This document shows positions 46,964-57,399 of a stretch of DNA of 64,000 nt, one piece after another. Location of the stretch: NCBI RefSeq assembly GCF_007830635.1, contig NZ_VLLA01000028.1, forward strand, positions 18,062 through 82,061. Reading direction: 5' to 3'. The number at the start of each line of letters is the position of its first letter. The stretch's first letter is position 1. A model generated the notes under the pieces. The model worked only from the letters and a program-made list of their open reading frames with translations, had not been told where the DNA came from and did no database searches. The position numbers were made by a program, and so were the translations under genes. Origin of the DNA: Bradyrhizobium huanghuaihaiense (lineage in GTDB: Bacteria > Pseudomonadota > Alphaproteobacteria > Rhizobiales > Xanthobacteraceae).

Positions 46964-47926
46964 CTAGCTTACGCGCTGCCGAACCAACCGCCACAATTTT
47001 ACCATGGCCAAGGTCCCGAGAAGCACGATCAACCAGTTGACAACCATGAGCGCGGCACCACGCCCGAAGGCGAGGTTTTGAAAGGCTGTGATGTAGGCGC
47101 GAACCGAGAGCACGGAGGTACTGTCACCTGGACCGCCCTGGGTTGTTCCGAAGATGATATCGAACTGATTGAGCGACTCGATCAGCCGAAAGACTGCGGC
47201 GATCAGGATATACGGTGCAATAAGTGGAAGCTCAATATGGAGGAACGTCGCCCAACCCTTAGCGCCATTGATCCGCGCGGCTTCTCTGATCTCCTCGTTA
47301 ATGCCCTGCAAACCGGCGAAGATGATGAGCGCAAAAAATGGTGTGTAAGTCCATATGTCGATGAGAACTAGCGAGAACATCGCCGTACCGGCGTCCGAAA
47401 TCCAGGCGAAGCGGCCGATCCCGACGAGCGAAAGCAAATAGTTCAGAATCCCGTTTTGTGGATCCATCATTGTGGTCCACATCAGGGCGACGCTCATGGG
47501 CGGCAATACCAACGGAAGGAGAATGACAGGCCGCATCAATTGTGCAAGAAACACGCGGCTTGCGAACAATTTGGCGAGCGCAAGCCCAGAGAACGCTTCC
47601 GCGAGGACCGCGGAGCAGGCATACACCGTGGTCGCCCGCATGCTGTTCCAGAAATCTTGAGTCTTGATTGCCACTTCATAGTTGGTGACCCCAATGAAAC
47701 GAACCAGGGGACGGCCAAACTTGAGATCGGTCAGCGATTGGAAGACGCCATAGAAAAACAGAAAAAGAAATCCGAGCAGTATGATGATCGCGGGAGCAAT
47801 CGCAGCAAGGCTCCACCAGTCAAGAGCATGCTGCCCGGCGCTTTGCACCTGCTCTTTTTTGGGCGGTGCCAGTTGGCCTACCGATGATTGTAGCATCACG
47901 GTTGCGTCGATGCCTCGAAGGTTCAT
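46964..47926 (-). CDS. Sugar ABC permease, MalF type
   Basis: The 320-residue membrane protein has an EAA loop REAARINGAKGWATFLHIELP and about six segments after a ~35-residue cytoplasmic N-terminus. It pairs with the MalG-type permease. Confidence 0.9.
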   Translation of the reverse strand: MNLRGIDATVMLQSSVGQLAPPKKEQVQSAGQHALDWWSLAAIAPAIIILLGFLFLFFYGVFQSLTDLKFGRPLVRFIGVTNYEVAIKTQDFWNSMRATTVYACSAVLAEAFSGLALAKLFASRVFLAQLMRPVILLPLVLPPMSVALMWTTMMDPQNGILNYLLSLVGIGRFAWISDAGTAMFSLVLIDIWTYTPFFALIIFAGLQGINEEIREAARINGAKGWATFLHIELPLIAPYILIAAVFRLIESLNQFDIIFGTTQGGPGDSTSVLSVRAYITAFQNLAFGRGAALMVVNWLIVLLGTLAMVKLWRLVRQRVS

Positions 47927-47995
47927 CGCTCACTTCTCGAAAGATACGCGGGGGTAGTGGAGGCGGCAATCCGGTGATGCCGCTCCCCGGTTGCC

Positions 47996-49381
47996 TTACA
48001 TGGAGGAGCGAATCTCGGAGGCGAGGTCGGCCAATGTCGCCTTCACGTCCGCACCATTAACCATCTTCTGCATGGCAACTGCCCAGGCGTTCATGGCCTC
48101 GGCAAACCCTACGCGCGGCGTAAAGGCGAGCGCAGCCCGGTCCTGAACACTCTTGAAGGTATCCACGAAATTTGTGAATTCCGGTTTAGCCGCATAGTCG
48201 AGCCAAACCTTGTCGCTCCAGGTCGAAGCGCGCGGCGAGTTGACGAGCTTGCCGGCGATGGCACCGTTCAGCTCGACCTGCTTTGACGTCGCCCACTGAA
48301 TGAAGAGCCAGGCCGCTCCCTTTTTCTGGGAAGCAGCATTCATGGCCAGGGACCAGATCCAGATGTTCGATTCGAAAGTCTTGCCGTTCGGAGCTCGCAG
48401 TGGCGGAGCGAAGGCAATCTTGCCCGAAGCGGGCTTGCCGGCAACATCGTTCCAGAACCCGAACATGTTAGAATCGATCGCCATCGCTGTCCGACCCGAA
48501 TTGATGCCATCGACCACTTGGTACCAGTTGTCGTTGGCAAAGGATGGGGCAGCACACCTCTTGATCATCTCCACGTAGTCTTTGTGGAAGGCGATCGACT
48601 CGGGAGAATTGAGACCGGTTTCCAACTTGCCGTCCTTGACGACGAAGTCGTGTACACCATAGGACTTGGCGATTGAGATCGCGGCCGTGTGGATGCTGCT
48701 CCAAAAGCGCACTCCTCGCACACCCAGGGGCGTGATCGCGGGATCGGCAGATTTTAGCTTTTCGCATGCCGCCGACATTTCCGGCGGGGTTGTCGGAACC
48801 TTGATACCGTGTTTGTCAAGAATGTCCTTACGGTAGAACAATTGGATGTTTTCGAACCCGTGCGGGATGGCCCACACCTGACCCCGGCCCGGTTCGATCT
48901 GCCCGCCATTGACTTGCCAAGTCAGCGCGTCACGCAATGCGGGGAAGAAGTCCTTGTAGTCATAGCTTGCCGATGTGAGCTTAGGGTCGTTCAGATAGCG
49001 GTCGAGCGGCTCAAGCAGTTGACCGGGCGCAAGATCCCAAGCCGGTTGAATTCCTGTGCCGACGACATCCCACGAGGGCGATTTTGTGCTCAGCTGGATG
49101 GTCAGCTTATTCCAATAGGCATCGTCCGGATAAAGCTCGGGCGTCACCTTGATGCCCGTCAACTTCTCGAACTCAGGAAGCTGTGCTGCAACCGCGTCAG
49201 CATATGGATGGATGTCGTAAGCCCAAACGATCGAAGCGCCCTCGAACTGGCGCCAGTTGATATCCTCCGCTTTGGCCTGGCCGAAAGATGCGGCCGCACC
49301 GGACAAGAGAGTTGAGCAAATCAGAGCGGCTTTGACGAAATGGTAAGAATGGCCGCGCGGTGCGGCTAGCGTCCTTGGCAT
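47996..49381 (-). CDS. Extracellular sugar-binding protein (family 1)
   Basis: The 461-residue precursor has a Sec-type signal (FVKAALICSTLLSGAAASFG, cleavage near QAKAED) followed by a type II binding-protein fold (YPDDAYWNKLTIQLSTKSP, AWLFIQWATSKQ). It is first in the eight-gene sugar operon. TTGGGTA site D lies ~120 bp upstream. The sugar is not evident. Confidence 0.9.
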   Translation of the reverse strand: MPRTLAAPRGHSYHFVKAALICSTLLSGAAASFGQAKAEDINWRQFEGASIVWAYDIHPYADAVAAQLPEFEKLTGIKVTPELYPDDAYWNKLTIQLSTKSPSWDVVGTGIQPAWDLAPGQLLEPLDRYLNDPKLTSASYDYKDFFPALRDALTWQVNGGQIEPGRGQVWAIPHGFENIQLFYRKDILDKHGIKVPTTPPEMSAACEKLKSADPAITPLGVRGVRFWSSIHTAAISIAKSYGVHDFVVKDGKLETGLNSPESIAFHKDYVEMIKRCAAPSFANDNWYQVVDGINSGRTAMAIDSNMFGFWNDVAGKPASGKIAFAPPLRAPNGKTFESNIWIWSLAMNAASQKKGAAWLFIQWATSKQVELNGAIAGKLVNSPRASTWSDKVWLDYAAKPEFTNFVDTFKSVQDRAALAFTPRVGFAEAMNAWAVAMQKMVNGADVKATLADLASEIRSSM

Positions 49382-49839
49382 TGGTCCCTCCTCTGGGCTC
49401 TTCGGCCCTCAAGTTCACGTGCCTGTCGTCTTCCAGGGCCGCGAGTGTTGGTAACGCTAGCCGTGATTTTCCGCCCTTATGCACCCATTCAGATCGAAGT
49501 TGGGTATTTTTGGGTAAGTCAAGAAAACAGCGTTACAGCAGCCGTTGCAAAAGCCATGGGGAGATGATCAATGCAGGCCCATGTTCAGACCCCGCGCAGC
49601 CAGCCTACAAACGAGGGCCGAGCCGGGCCAACCGCCCGAGCTGATGCATAGTAGCTCGTTCGAATCCCTCTGTTAATCTCACCTTGCGGCACGGACGCCT
49701 CGATCTTGTTCTTGATTGTGCTGCTTTTAAGAGGGACGAGTGCTTGATGCATTGCCGCAACCTTTCTCGATCCGCAAACAATCTGGTCTCTCAACCCGCC
49801 ATATTGCAGGACGAAGCTCGAGCGCGACCGCGAGCATCA
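49382..49839. other. Upstream region of the sugar operon
   Basis: Holds TTGGGTA site D; the remainder shows no gene I recognise and merges into the transposase remnant. Confidence 0.45.
49500..49516 (-). promoter_or_regulatory. TTGGGTA direct repeat, site D
   Basis: TTGGGTA-TTT-TTGGGTA with a 10-bp period, ~120 bp before the binding-protein start, in the same orientation relative to the gene as sites A and B. Confidence 0.6.
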
Positions 49840-50320
49840 GCAACAAGGCGTTGCGGATTAGGCCCAACGAAAGCCTCAGCCAGGCTGAGGGTGAGGCGGA
49901 GATTGTGGTCGACGGCGGTGAAGGCGATGTTGGCGGCGTCCCCCTCCCGGCCCTTTGAGATGGCAGCGACCGAGATGCCCGTCGCTCTTCATGTGGCCAT
50001 TCACGGCTCGATGACTGAGAGGCGCCTGAGCCGATGCGCAGATAAGATTGCCGCAACTTAAGGCCGCACTCGCGGGCCAGCCGATTGGTTAATCGCCGCA
50101 TATTCCAGCTTGGCATCGGTCGGGAGGTGATGGTCTTGGGCTGAACGGTGGTCTCCACCGTCGCTGCTTGAGATCGCGCGTCCGCAACGCGCCGGTCTCA
50201 TGCGCCCCCTCAAGCTCTCGGCCAGCAAGAGCTCCAGCTTGTCACCGAGCCGCTTACGTCAATGGCCAAGCGTGCCCGTTACGCAAGCTGGCGCCCTCGT
50301 CAGTCCGAACGCCTACGTGG
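49840..50320 (-). pseudogene. IS5-group transposase remnant
   Basis: Fragments in several minus frames give LLAESLRG-like, HETGALRTRDLKQR, ETTVQPKTIT, LARECGLKLRQSY, DGHLGRCHLKGREGDAANIAFTAV and HNLRLTL. These follow the order of the C-terminal half of an IS5-type DDE transposase (TTVQPK... then LKGRAGDAAN...). The middle and start are deleted, so it is inactive. Confidence 0.7.
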
Positions 50321-50337
50321 GCGTAGGAAGAATCGGA

Positions 50338-51110
50338 TCAAGCTCCTCCTGCTCGAGGATCTTGGATCCATCTTTGGCCAAGTATGCCGCCAGTGAAGCG
50401 ATGCCGGAGTTTGGTGGGCAACGAGCGGGTGCGGACTTTTTGGTCGGCGCCCGCCCCGAGATGCGGCAGGATCGGTCGTCCGACGGCGCGCTCCATCGTG
50501 TGGAATATCCAGGTGCCGTCCGGATCGATATCCGACCAGTGAAAGATCGGGGTTTGTTCGGACACCATTGCCGAGATCGTGCGCAGGGCCTGTTGGCTGG
50601 CAAGCGAGGGATACCCGCCAACATACAGCGTAGCACCCAGTCGAGCGGCGTCGGCCTCGGCGACGTGCCTGTTGAAGCTTGCCAAGTTTTCGATCGTCAA
50701 AACATACGCCGGCGGCTCCCGGAAGCGGACATGATCTGCCTCCTTAGGCGCGATCCCGAGATGAGCGGAGTGGCTCCGGAGAGATCGGCCCCAAGAAGAT
50801 CGATCTTACCCGCGATCAGCAGCGGCGGGGCAAAGCGTTCCAGCCCGATCGCCCGCAGTGCCTCGCGGGGCCGCGCGCCCGGAGGAAACTCGAGGACGCC
50901 ACTCAGGAGCCGAACCACGACGCCTTCAACGCGTTCCAGCGTCTTGCTGTGCCTCACCGTCCGTCGCGAGAAGGTCTTATAGTCCACGTCGAGATGCTTG
51001 TTGTCCAGGATGGCCTGGGCGAGATCGAAGGCGTGGCGCAACGTATCGACATCGGACGAAGCGACCCGCGGGCTACCGCTCCCGGTCGATCAACGACGGA
51101 TCGACTGGTG
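50338..51110 (-). pseudogene. Wadjet JetD-like (DUF2220/Toprim) remnant
   Basis: The upstream frame has AQAILDNKHLDVDYKTFSRRTVRHSKTLE (residues given as a segment of ~50 bp blocks) and ends near 50,700. The next frame continues PPAYVLTIENLASFNRHV, then LYVGGYPSLASQQAL and the Toprim acidic motif FHWSDIDPDGTWIF. These match JetD, the nuclease subunit of Wadjet plasmid-defence systems. A frameshift at ~50,700 and truncated ends mean it is dead, and jetABC are absent. Confidence 0.75.
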
Positions 51111-51375
51111 CGCGCATCCGCACCTGAAGCGGTGGTTCGATCTGGTCAAGGCAGGCCGGGCGTGATCCGCGCGCAGCGGCGTTCATCGAACCATGATCGC
51201 CGCCCGGCGCGACCCTAACGATCAGCTGGCCGGCGTATGGTAGCCTTTCGGTTGCCATGCGCGACCCTTGAGGCGATCCATGGCCATGATCGAGTCCGCC
51301 GCCCCATCCGCGCCGCAAGTCCAGCGACATGGCTCGATCTTTGACTGTAGGAGGCGCTTCATCCAGAATAAGAGT
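51111..51375. other. Unassigned remnant sequence
   Basis: No recognisable gene; probably scrambled accessory DNA next to the JetD remnant. Confidence 0.35.
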
Positions 51376-51822
51376 TTAGGACTTTGGTTCTTTGAATGCC
51401 TTCTTCTTCAAGGCGGATAAATAATTTCCTCGAACTCTTGGACGAGATTTACCGGCCAAGCGCATTTCTAGCGTCACAACAAGTTCCTCAAATTTTTTGC
51501 GTGTTGCGCCCGCCAGAGGTCGTTGCCGATAATAGCTGTACAGGCGCTCGGTTATGACAGCTGTCACCCACCGTGGCGTATCTTCCGATTCGTAAAACTC
51601 ACTTATCCTGGTTATAGCTAGGGAACGAGTCGATCTCGAGCAACATGAAAGAGCAGAGCAGCGTGCGAATTGCAGATGTCTTCTCGCTGCGTATCTGCTC
51701 ATCGATAAAATCAACCAGCTTTTCGCTTCCAAGGCTTTGATAGGCGATCTCGGCAACGATGGTCGGCATGACATGCTTGATCGTACCCTCGATGAACCTA
51801 AATAGCTGGGACAGCTTTTCAC
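51376..51822 (-). pseudogene. Frameshifted gene of unknown family
   Basis: Two frames join into a helical protein: HVMPTIVAEIAYQSLGSEKL and VDFIDEQIRSEKTSAIRTLL in one, then FYESEDTPRWVTAVITERLYS and a basic tail LSALKKKAFKEPKS in another, with the switch near 51,600. Composition looks coding, but I do not recognise the family. The 5' end is cut at ~51,825, where an unrelated cytochrome fragment begins on the other strand. Confidence 0.4.
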
Positions 51823-51823
51823 T

Positions 51824-52222
51824 CAGTACCGGGCGCGACCATTGGACGGTGTTTGGGCAACAGCTCCTTATCTGCACAACGGGTCTGTTCCGACCCTGAG
51901 AGACATGCTGGTGCCGCACGCCAAGCGGCCGATGTCGTTTTGCGTAGGCAGCCGTGCGTTCGACCCGGTCAACGTCGGGCTCGCGACGAAAGCACAGTCG
52001 TCCGAAAGCTGTGCGGCCGGTCTGACGAACTTCGATGTGTCGCTGCTTGGGAACAGCAATCGCGGACATTCTTTCGAGGGTAAGGAAACCGACTTAAGGA
52101 AACTGCCGCCCGGCATCATCGGACCAGAGTTGACCGACGCCGAACGGCGAGCGCTTGTCGAGATATCTCAAGACTCTATGAGCGATGGCGTTCGACGCCG
52201 ACTTGTGTGCCGGCGTCGCTAG
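51824..52222 (+). pseudogene. Di-haem cytochrome c/peroxidase-like C-terminal fragment
   Basis: The frame QYRARPLDGVWATAPYLHNGSVPTLRDML, quoted as residues of a single conserved block, continues VGSRAFDPVNVGL, LGNSNRGHSFEG and GIIGPELTDAERRALVE. This is the C-terminal region of cytochrome-c-peroxidase-like or RoxA-like proteins. No CxxCH haem motif is left, and the N-terminal part is missing. Confidence 0.65.
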
Positions 52223-52865
52223 CTTCCGCCGAGTTCGAATGCGCCTCGTCAGAACACGTGCCATTCGGCAGATTGTCCCTGCTCAGCCAGGTCATGTGTC
52301 CCTCCTGCCGGGACGTCGTCGATTGTCTTGAAGCCGCCATGAGCTCGCCGGTCCTAAGCAGCCCCGACTTGGCGCAATCCTGACGATCCCGCCCAACCGC
52401 ACTTGGCGATGCTGGGCGCGGCTACAGTTGCGCACTCGAAAACCTGTTCATTTTCCAAAATCTGGGCGCTCCAAGTGTAGTTTTTACAACATTTAGCGCC
52501 GAGCTATTATGGTTAAGCCAATAATTCGCCCTACAACCTTGTTGTGCAGCGTAGCAACGAACCGGAAAGTTATCGCGGAAGAGGTGGTGGCGATCATTGG
52601 CGTGCGAGATCAGCCGGCTGCTACCGATCGGGGCCGTATATCGGCCGACAATAAGCCAAGGCGAGGACTTGGGAGGAATAAGAGCTTGGCGCCGACGGAG
52701 CCTCTGAAAACGCTCGCCCCTCTTAGACGGCAGTCGGCCTATACTACCTCTCCTCAAATGCCGCGCCAGAAGCTTCCTTCCATCACCATCAACAATCTCG
52801 CTCCAAAGGCCCGCTTTCAGAGACCTCCAAAGCTACGCTTCCGGATTAAATCGACAGCTGGGGGT
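52223..52865. other. Intergenic region downstream of rpoN
   Basis: About 640 bp with no gene I can support. Confidence 0.45.
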
Positions 52866-54362
52866 TTATTTATCGAGGCCAGTTCCGCCCGATGCTCTAC
52901 TGTTCATCGTTGACCACATATTGTCGCGGCGGCGCTGCACCGAGGACCGAATGCGCATGGCTTCGCGGTACTTCGCGACCGTGCGGCGGGCAATATCAAT
53001 GCCCGAGACTCGCAGGCGCTCAACGATCGCGTCATCGGACAGAACCGCTGACGGCTCTTCGGATTCGATCAGCTGCTTGATGCGGTGACGCACCGCTTCA
53101 GCGGAATGCGCCTCACCGCCATCCGCCGAAGGGATCGATGCCGTGAAGAAATATTTCAACTCGAATGTGCCGCGATTTGTTGCCATGTATTTGTTGGCGG
53201 TGACGCGCGACACCGTGGATTCATGCATCTGGATGGCCTCGGCAACGGCCTTTAGATTCAGCGGCCGCAAATGCGCAACACCAAGGGTAAAGAAGCCGTC
53301 CTGCTGACGCACGATCTCGGTCGCAACTTTCAGGATGGTGCGGGCGCGCTGGTCGAGCGCGCGCACCAGCCAGGTCGCGTTCTGCAGCGCGTCGTTGAAG
53401 TAGGACTTATCGACGTCCTTGCCGATCTTCTTCGACAGCTTGGAATAATAGGTCTGGTTGACCAGCACGCGCGGCAAGGTGTCGCTGTTGAGCTCGACAT
53501 GCCAGCCGCCATCAGGAGCCGGACGGACATAGACGTCGGGTACCATCGTCTGCAGCCGCGCCGACCCGAACTTCATGCCCGGCTTGGGACTGAGCCGGCG
53601 GAGCTCGTCGATCATGTCGGCGATGTCCTCGTCGTCGACGCCGCAGAGCTTGCGCAAGCTCGCGATGTCGCGCTTGGCGAGGAGATCGAGATGCTCGACG
53701 AGGGCCTGCATCGCCGGATCGTATCTATCGAGCTCGCGGAGCTGGATCGCCAGGCACTCGCGCAAGTTACGCGCACAGACGCCGGGCGGATCGAACTCCT
53801 GCAGGACGGCAAGAACGTGCTCGACATCCTCCTGCGTTGCGCCGAGCCGCTCGGCGGCCTGGCCGAGATCCGGCGGCAGATAGCCGGCTTCGTCGACGAG
53901 ATCGATCAGATACTGCCCGATCATGCGCTGCGCCGGCGCGGTGAATGCGACCGACAGTTGTTCGGCCAGGTGGTCGGACAATGTTGTCTCGGACGCGACA
54001 AACGCTTCGAGATTGTAGTCTTCGTCACCCGAGCCGCCGCCACCCCATTCGGTATAGGTGGTCATGGCGCCATCCCGGGCGTCGCGCACTTGGGCCTCGG
54101 CCAGCTGATCGCCGCTGACCTGATCGACCTCAGTCGGGGCTTCGGCCCCAGCTGCATCGTCACTGGCACGCTCGAGCAGCGGATTACACTCCAGCTCTTC
54201 CTCCACGAAGGTCATGAGGTCGAGATTAGATAATTGCAGCAGCTTGATCGCCTGCATCAGCTGCGGCGACATGACCAGCGACTGGGATTGCCGGAACTCT
54301 AATCTTTGCGTGAGCGCCATGAAGCAAGAACCGTTACTGAAGTTGGTCTGCGTTTTGCTCAT
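52866..54362 (-). CDS. rpoN: RNA polymerase sigma-54 factor (RpoN)
   Basis: The 498-residue protein has the Gln/Leu-rich activator region I (LEFRQSQSLVMSPQLMQAI, after residue ~20), an acidic region II, the core-binding domain, a helix-turn-helix around LKAVAEAIQMHESTVSRVT, and an RpoN box ARRTVAKYRE near the C-terminus. All essential parts are present. The start may be ATG 54362 or ATG 54320 (MALTQRLEF). Bradyrhizobia carry two rpoN genes, and lack of the usual neighbours (lptB, hpf, ptsN) suggests this is the extra copy. It would serve nif- and symbiosis-type promoters such as the candidates at 9.05 and 10.08 kb. Confidence 0.95.
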   Translation of the reverse strand: MSKTQTNFSNGSCFMALTQRLEFRQSQSLVMSPQLMQAIKLLQLSNLDLMTFVEEELECNPLLERASDDAAGAEAPTEVDQVSGDQLAEAQVRDARDGAMTTYTEWGGGGSGDEDYNLEAFVASETTLSDHLAEQLSVAFTAPAQRMIGQYLIDLVDEAGYLPPDLGQAAERLGATQEDVEHVLAVLQEFDPPGVCARNLRECLAIQLRELDRYDPAMQALVEHLDLLAKRDIASLRKLCGVDDEDIADMIDELRRLSPKPGMKFGSARLQTMVPDVYVRPAPDGGWHVELNSDTLPRVLVNQTYYSKLSKKIGKDVDKSYFNDALQNATWLVRALDQRARTILKVATEIVRQQDGFFTLGVAHLRPLNLKAVAEAIQMHESTVSRVTANKYMATNRGTFELKYFFTASIPSADGGEAHSAEAVRHRIKQLIESEEPSAVLSDDAIVERLRVSGIDIARRTVAKYREAMRIRSSVQRRRDNMWSTMNSRASGGTGLDK

Positions 54363-55979
54363 CTAGTCAGGAGCTGATCTAAGCGCTTTGATGTCGCGCA
54401 AAAGCGGATGCGAGGTGAGATGAAGGCAGCGAACAACGGAATCCGACACTCAGTCGGAGCTCCCTCGTCAATCCCCATTGTGCGCGAGATGAGAGGACTA
54501 GGAATTCGGATGCGGCACTGTGACGCGAGGGCATCAACAAACAGGACAGCTTCCCGTGGCGATACTCCTATCAAGGACTTGCAGTCCCCGGCAGTTTCGG
54601 TGAGTTCTGCGCGTAGCCGCGATCCTCCACCCTCCCGCAGGAGCGCCGGCAACAGCTGCGCGGGGCTCAGGATCAGTGCCTGCCGCCACTCAGACAGTCC
54701 CTCGCTGTCGAGCCTTGCTGCACGCTCGAATTAGCGCGAACTTCGAAGCCGATCGTGGAAGGAAGTTGCCCAAACGAATTGGCACTAGGGCTGGCAGTCG
54801 AAAATAGTTGAGGTAGCGGGTTGAACCGGCCGCAAGATCGCTATTGCGTCAAACGCGATTGCGAGGCGATCACCATTCAGCTGCCCAACGCCTGCCGCTT
54901 GTTGGCCGCTAGCGTCTGCCCCATGTGCGTCGAGAAGAGTCTCTTGTCCGGGTTGCTGACGCAAATCGGCAGAAGTTCGAATAGCGGGCATATATTGGCC
55001 TGCTCTTCGGCTTATCCTGCCGAAAGTTCCAACGTATTCGGGATGACGAATCTGGGGCCTCTGACGCATCAAATCTGGGACAGTTAGTTTCCTCCGCTTG
55101 GCCGCTGAGCGGGACGATCTTGTCGGTTTGGTCGAGAGCCCTGCGCCAGTCGCCTTGCTTGCAGCGGCCGGCCGACATACTCGCTCCGCGAGAGGCGTCC
55201 GCACGCGCGAGACCGCCATGATGTTCCTACGACCTCGAGCAACATTTCATCGCTGGCCAGCGGGGTCTTGCCAGCGCGTTGGCCCACTCCTCGCCATATC
55301 GGTGCTGCCGGTGAAGCCTGCCGCCTCCCCAAACAACACCTCTCCGAAGCTTCGGTGGGATGCCGCCCCCAATCACTCGCCTCAGTGGCATCTGAGCTGC
55401 GGCGAAACGACAAGAAGAATTCGCGCTCTTGGTACAACTCACCGGGTCGCAGAGGCAAGCTCCCGAGCCGAACCCCGGCTCATCGCCCGCGTCGTCGTAC
55501 CTGCCATTCGCGCTCCCGCTGCCTCTGCGCCGATGGTAGCACCATACACCGCGCTGTAGAACACCGCAGCGGAAGTTGGCGCCGCGACATCTTATTCCGG
55601 CTACCGACGCAATTGAGCGGCCGCGTGAGGAGTTCGAGCGACGGATCAAGATCAAGACCGTTTGCCATCAGCGGCCGCCGCGGCAATGCCGTCCTGGCCT
55701 GCTCACCCCCGGCCAGATCAACATGCGCAAGGTCGACGGCTGGAGACCCCTCACCACAAATCCTTCGATAGGTAACTTGGGACGCGCCTAGTTGTGGGGC
55801 GCGCACCATAGCCACAATGCAATGCGCATCGCGATTGAACTCGCTGCGCACGGGCAGGTAGCTTCATGTTAGTGGAAATCGCGCCGACATTGCCGCAGCT
55901 GGCAAGCCTCGATTGCACAACGCGAAGCATCAACTTCTCGATAAGGGCCGCGCTGCCGCTCAGGTGAAGGGCCTGGCTT
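54363..55979. other. 1.6-kb region without a supportable gene
   Basis: Several open frames overlap, but none gives a coherent protein. Minus-strand segments such as GATIGAEAAGARMAGTTTRA and QLGASQVTYRRICGEG look coding but are broken by stops and frame changes. It is probably decayed conjugation or mobile-element DNA; I cannot name it. Confidence 0.4.
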
Positions 55980-56165
55980 CAGCGATCACGGCTTCGTCCA
56001 GCGGCAAGCCCCTGCCATAGGGACGAACCAGCTTTCGCGGGCGGTCGCATCGAGCAGCGGCACCTCAGTTGCCTGATTGATATGGCCGGGACGGCCGGCT
56101 GGCGCAGCCTCGAGAGCCTCGAGACGGTTGGTGGCGAGAATGAAGATGTTGTCATTGTTGCTTCA
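55980..56165 (-). pseudogene. AAA+ ATPase fragment
   Basis: NNDNIFILATNRLEALE, a GRPGHINQATEVPLLDA segment and, after a frameshift, YGRGLPLDEAVIAEA match the sensor 1/arginine-finger part of a CDC48/FtsH-like AAA+ ATPase. Walker A and B are absent. Confidence 0.55.
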
Positions 56166-56613
56166 ACCCGTTCATTGCGTTGAGCAGCCTGTTTAGCAAC
56201 ACTTACTTGCAAAAACCTATAACAGCGCGATTCCTGGCAAACAGATCGACATCCTCGATCTGAAACGGATGGAACTTCATATCAATAGCGCCGGGATCGC
56301 GTGGTCGGTATGACAAAGCATGCGATTTACCGCCTAGGACCTGCATTGTCCGAACTAGGAAATCCAGCCTCAGGCGAGTCTGACGCAGCGAGACTTGCAT
56401 GAAGCGCCGACGCCCCTAGGTCCACGCCAGCCACTGATAAACACCGGACACGCGCGCCGGATGCGCTTGCCCCGTCATCTGGTTTGAGCCAATTCCGTTG
56501 AAGTACATCGTTGAATCCACTAGAGATCGGCTATCCCGACCGCAGCAGATGAATCGCAAAGGAAGAGCCCGCCGACGCAGGGTCCTTGATCGTTCCTTTG
56601 AAGGCGTACGGAG
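56166..56613. other. Downstream region of luxR gene
   Basis: A 65-codon frame at 56203-56400 (minus) has plausible codon use (MQVSLRQTRLRLDFLVRT) but no recognised family. Otherwise nothing was seen. Confidence 0.3.
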
Positions 56614-57399
56614 CTAAATGATGCCGCGCCGGGTTGCTTTGGCTACAGCATTTGTCCGGTTTGCCGCCCCTAGCTTTCTGATGACGTTCTTCATGTGGAA
56701 ATTGACGGTATTATCAGTGACGTTAACAAGTTGCCCGATTACCCAGGCTGACTTCCCCTCTGCGACCCAGTATAGGCACTCTGTTTCTCGCGGTGTTAGC
56801 GGAATGTCTGTCTCGCAACTCTCATCAAGCGGCGGTGTAATCTGCGCGACAGCGTTGTGAAACGCCGACGCCAATGTCGTGAGATGAGCCATGCGATCCT
56901 GTGGATCGGCATCATCGAAAGGAGATGCAAACGATACGAAAGCCGATCGGCCTTGCGATCCAAACAATGGCACGCTCATGCCATGCTTAAGGCCTGCTTC
57001 TTTGGCCTCGCGTAAGACGCGCAGCTCACGGGGCTGCAGTTCATATCGACTGGTTAGTTCATCCCAAAGAAAGGGCCTTGGCAGCATTGCTGTCCGCCGG
57101 ACCACCGGGTCGATCGCTTGATATTCTTGTTCAGCATAGCGTTGGCACCAATCAGACGGGAAGTTTATAGTTGGCGGGGGCGGTAGATACTCTGGCAAAC
57201 GACGCTCATTGGAGCAGGAGAGTGCTCCGTAGGCGACTTTATCAAAGCCTTCATTGCTCGCGAAATTCACAAGAAGATCGAACAGCGCTGCGATTGATCT
57301 TGTCTGTATAGCGCACTCGATGAAGCTGAATAGGTCGGGCCCGCGGCTTTCCCGTCTGCTTGAAGCGAGTGGCATTTTGCCGTGCGACTGGTCATCCAT
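56614..57399 (-). CDS. LuxR-family regulator with autoinducer-binding domain
   Basis: The 261-residue protein has an N-terminal acyl-homoserine-lactone-binding domain with the usual invariant positions: W84, Y88, Y93, D97-P98, W112 and G140 (in KHGMSVPL). A C-terminal GerE/LuxR helix-turn-helix (LTPRETECLYWVAEGKSAW, NTVNFHMKNVIRKLG) follows. No LuxI-type synthase gene is in the window, so it appears to be a LuxR solo that responds to signals made elsewhere. It is flanked by decayed DNA, but the gene is intact. Confidence 0.88.
   Translation of the reverse strand: MDDQSHGKMPLASSRRESRGPDLFSFIECAIQTRSIAALFDLLVNFASNEGFDKVAYGALSCSNERRLPEYLPPPPTINFPSDWCQRYAEQEYQAIDPVVRRTAMLPRPFLWDELTSRYELQPRELRVLREAKEAGLKHGMSVPLFGSQGRSAFVSFASPFDDADPQDRMAHLTTLASAFHNAVAQITPPLDESCETDIPLTPRETECLYWVAEGKSAWVIGQLVNVTDNTVNFHMKNVIRKLGAANRTNAVAKATRRGII

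Noticed and set aside
54785..55655. Possible TrbL or other conjugation gene remnants
   Set aside because: Ala/Thr-rich segments are suggestive, but stops and frame changes prevent a reliable assignment.
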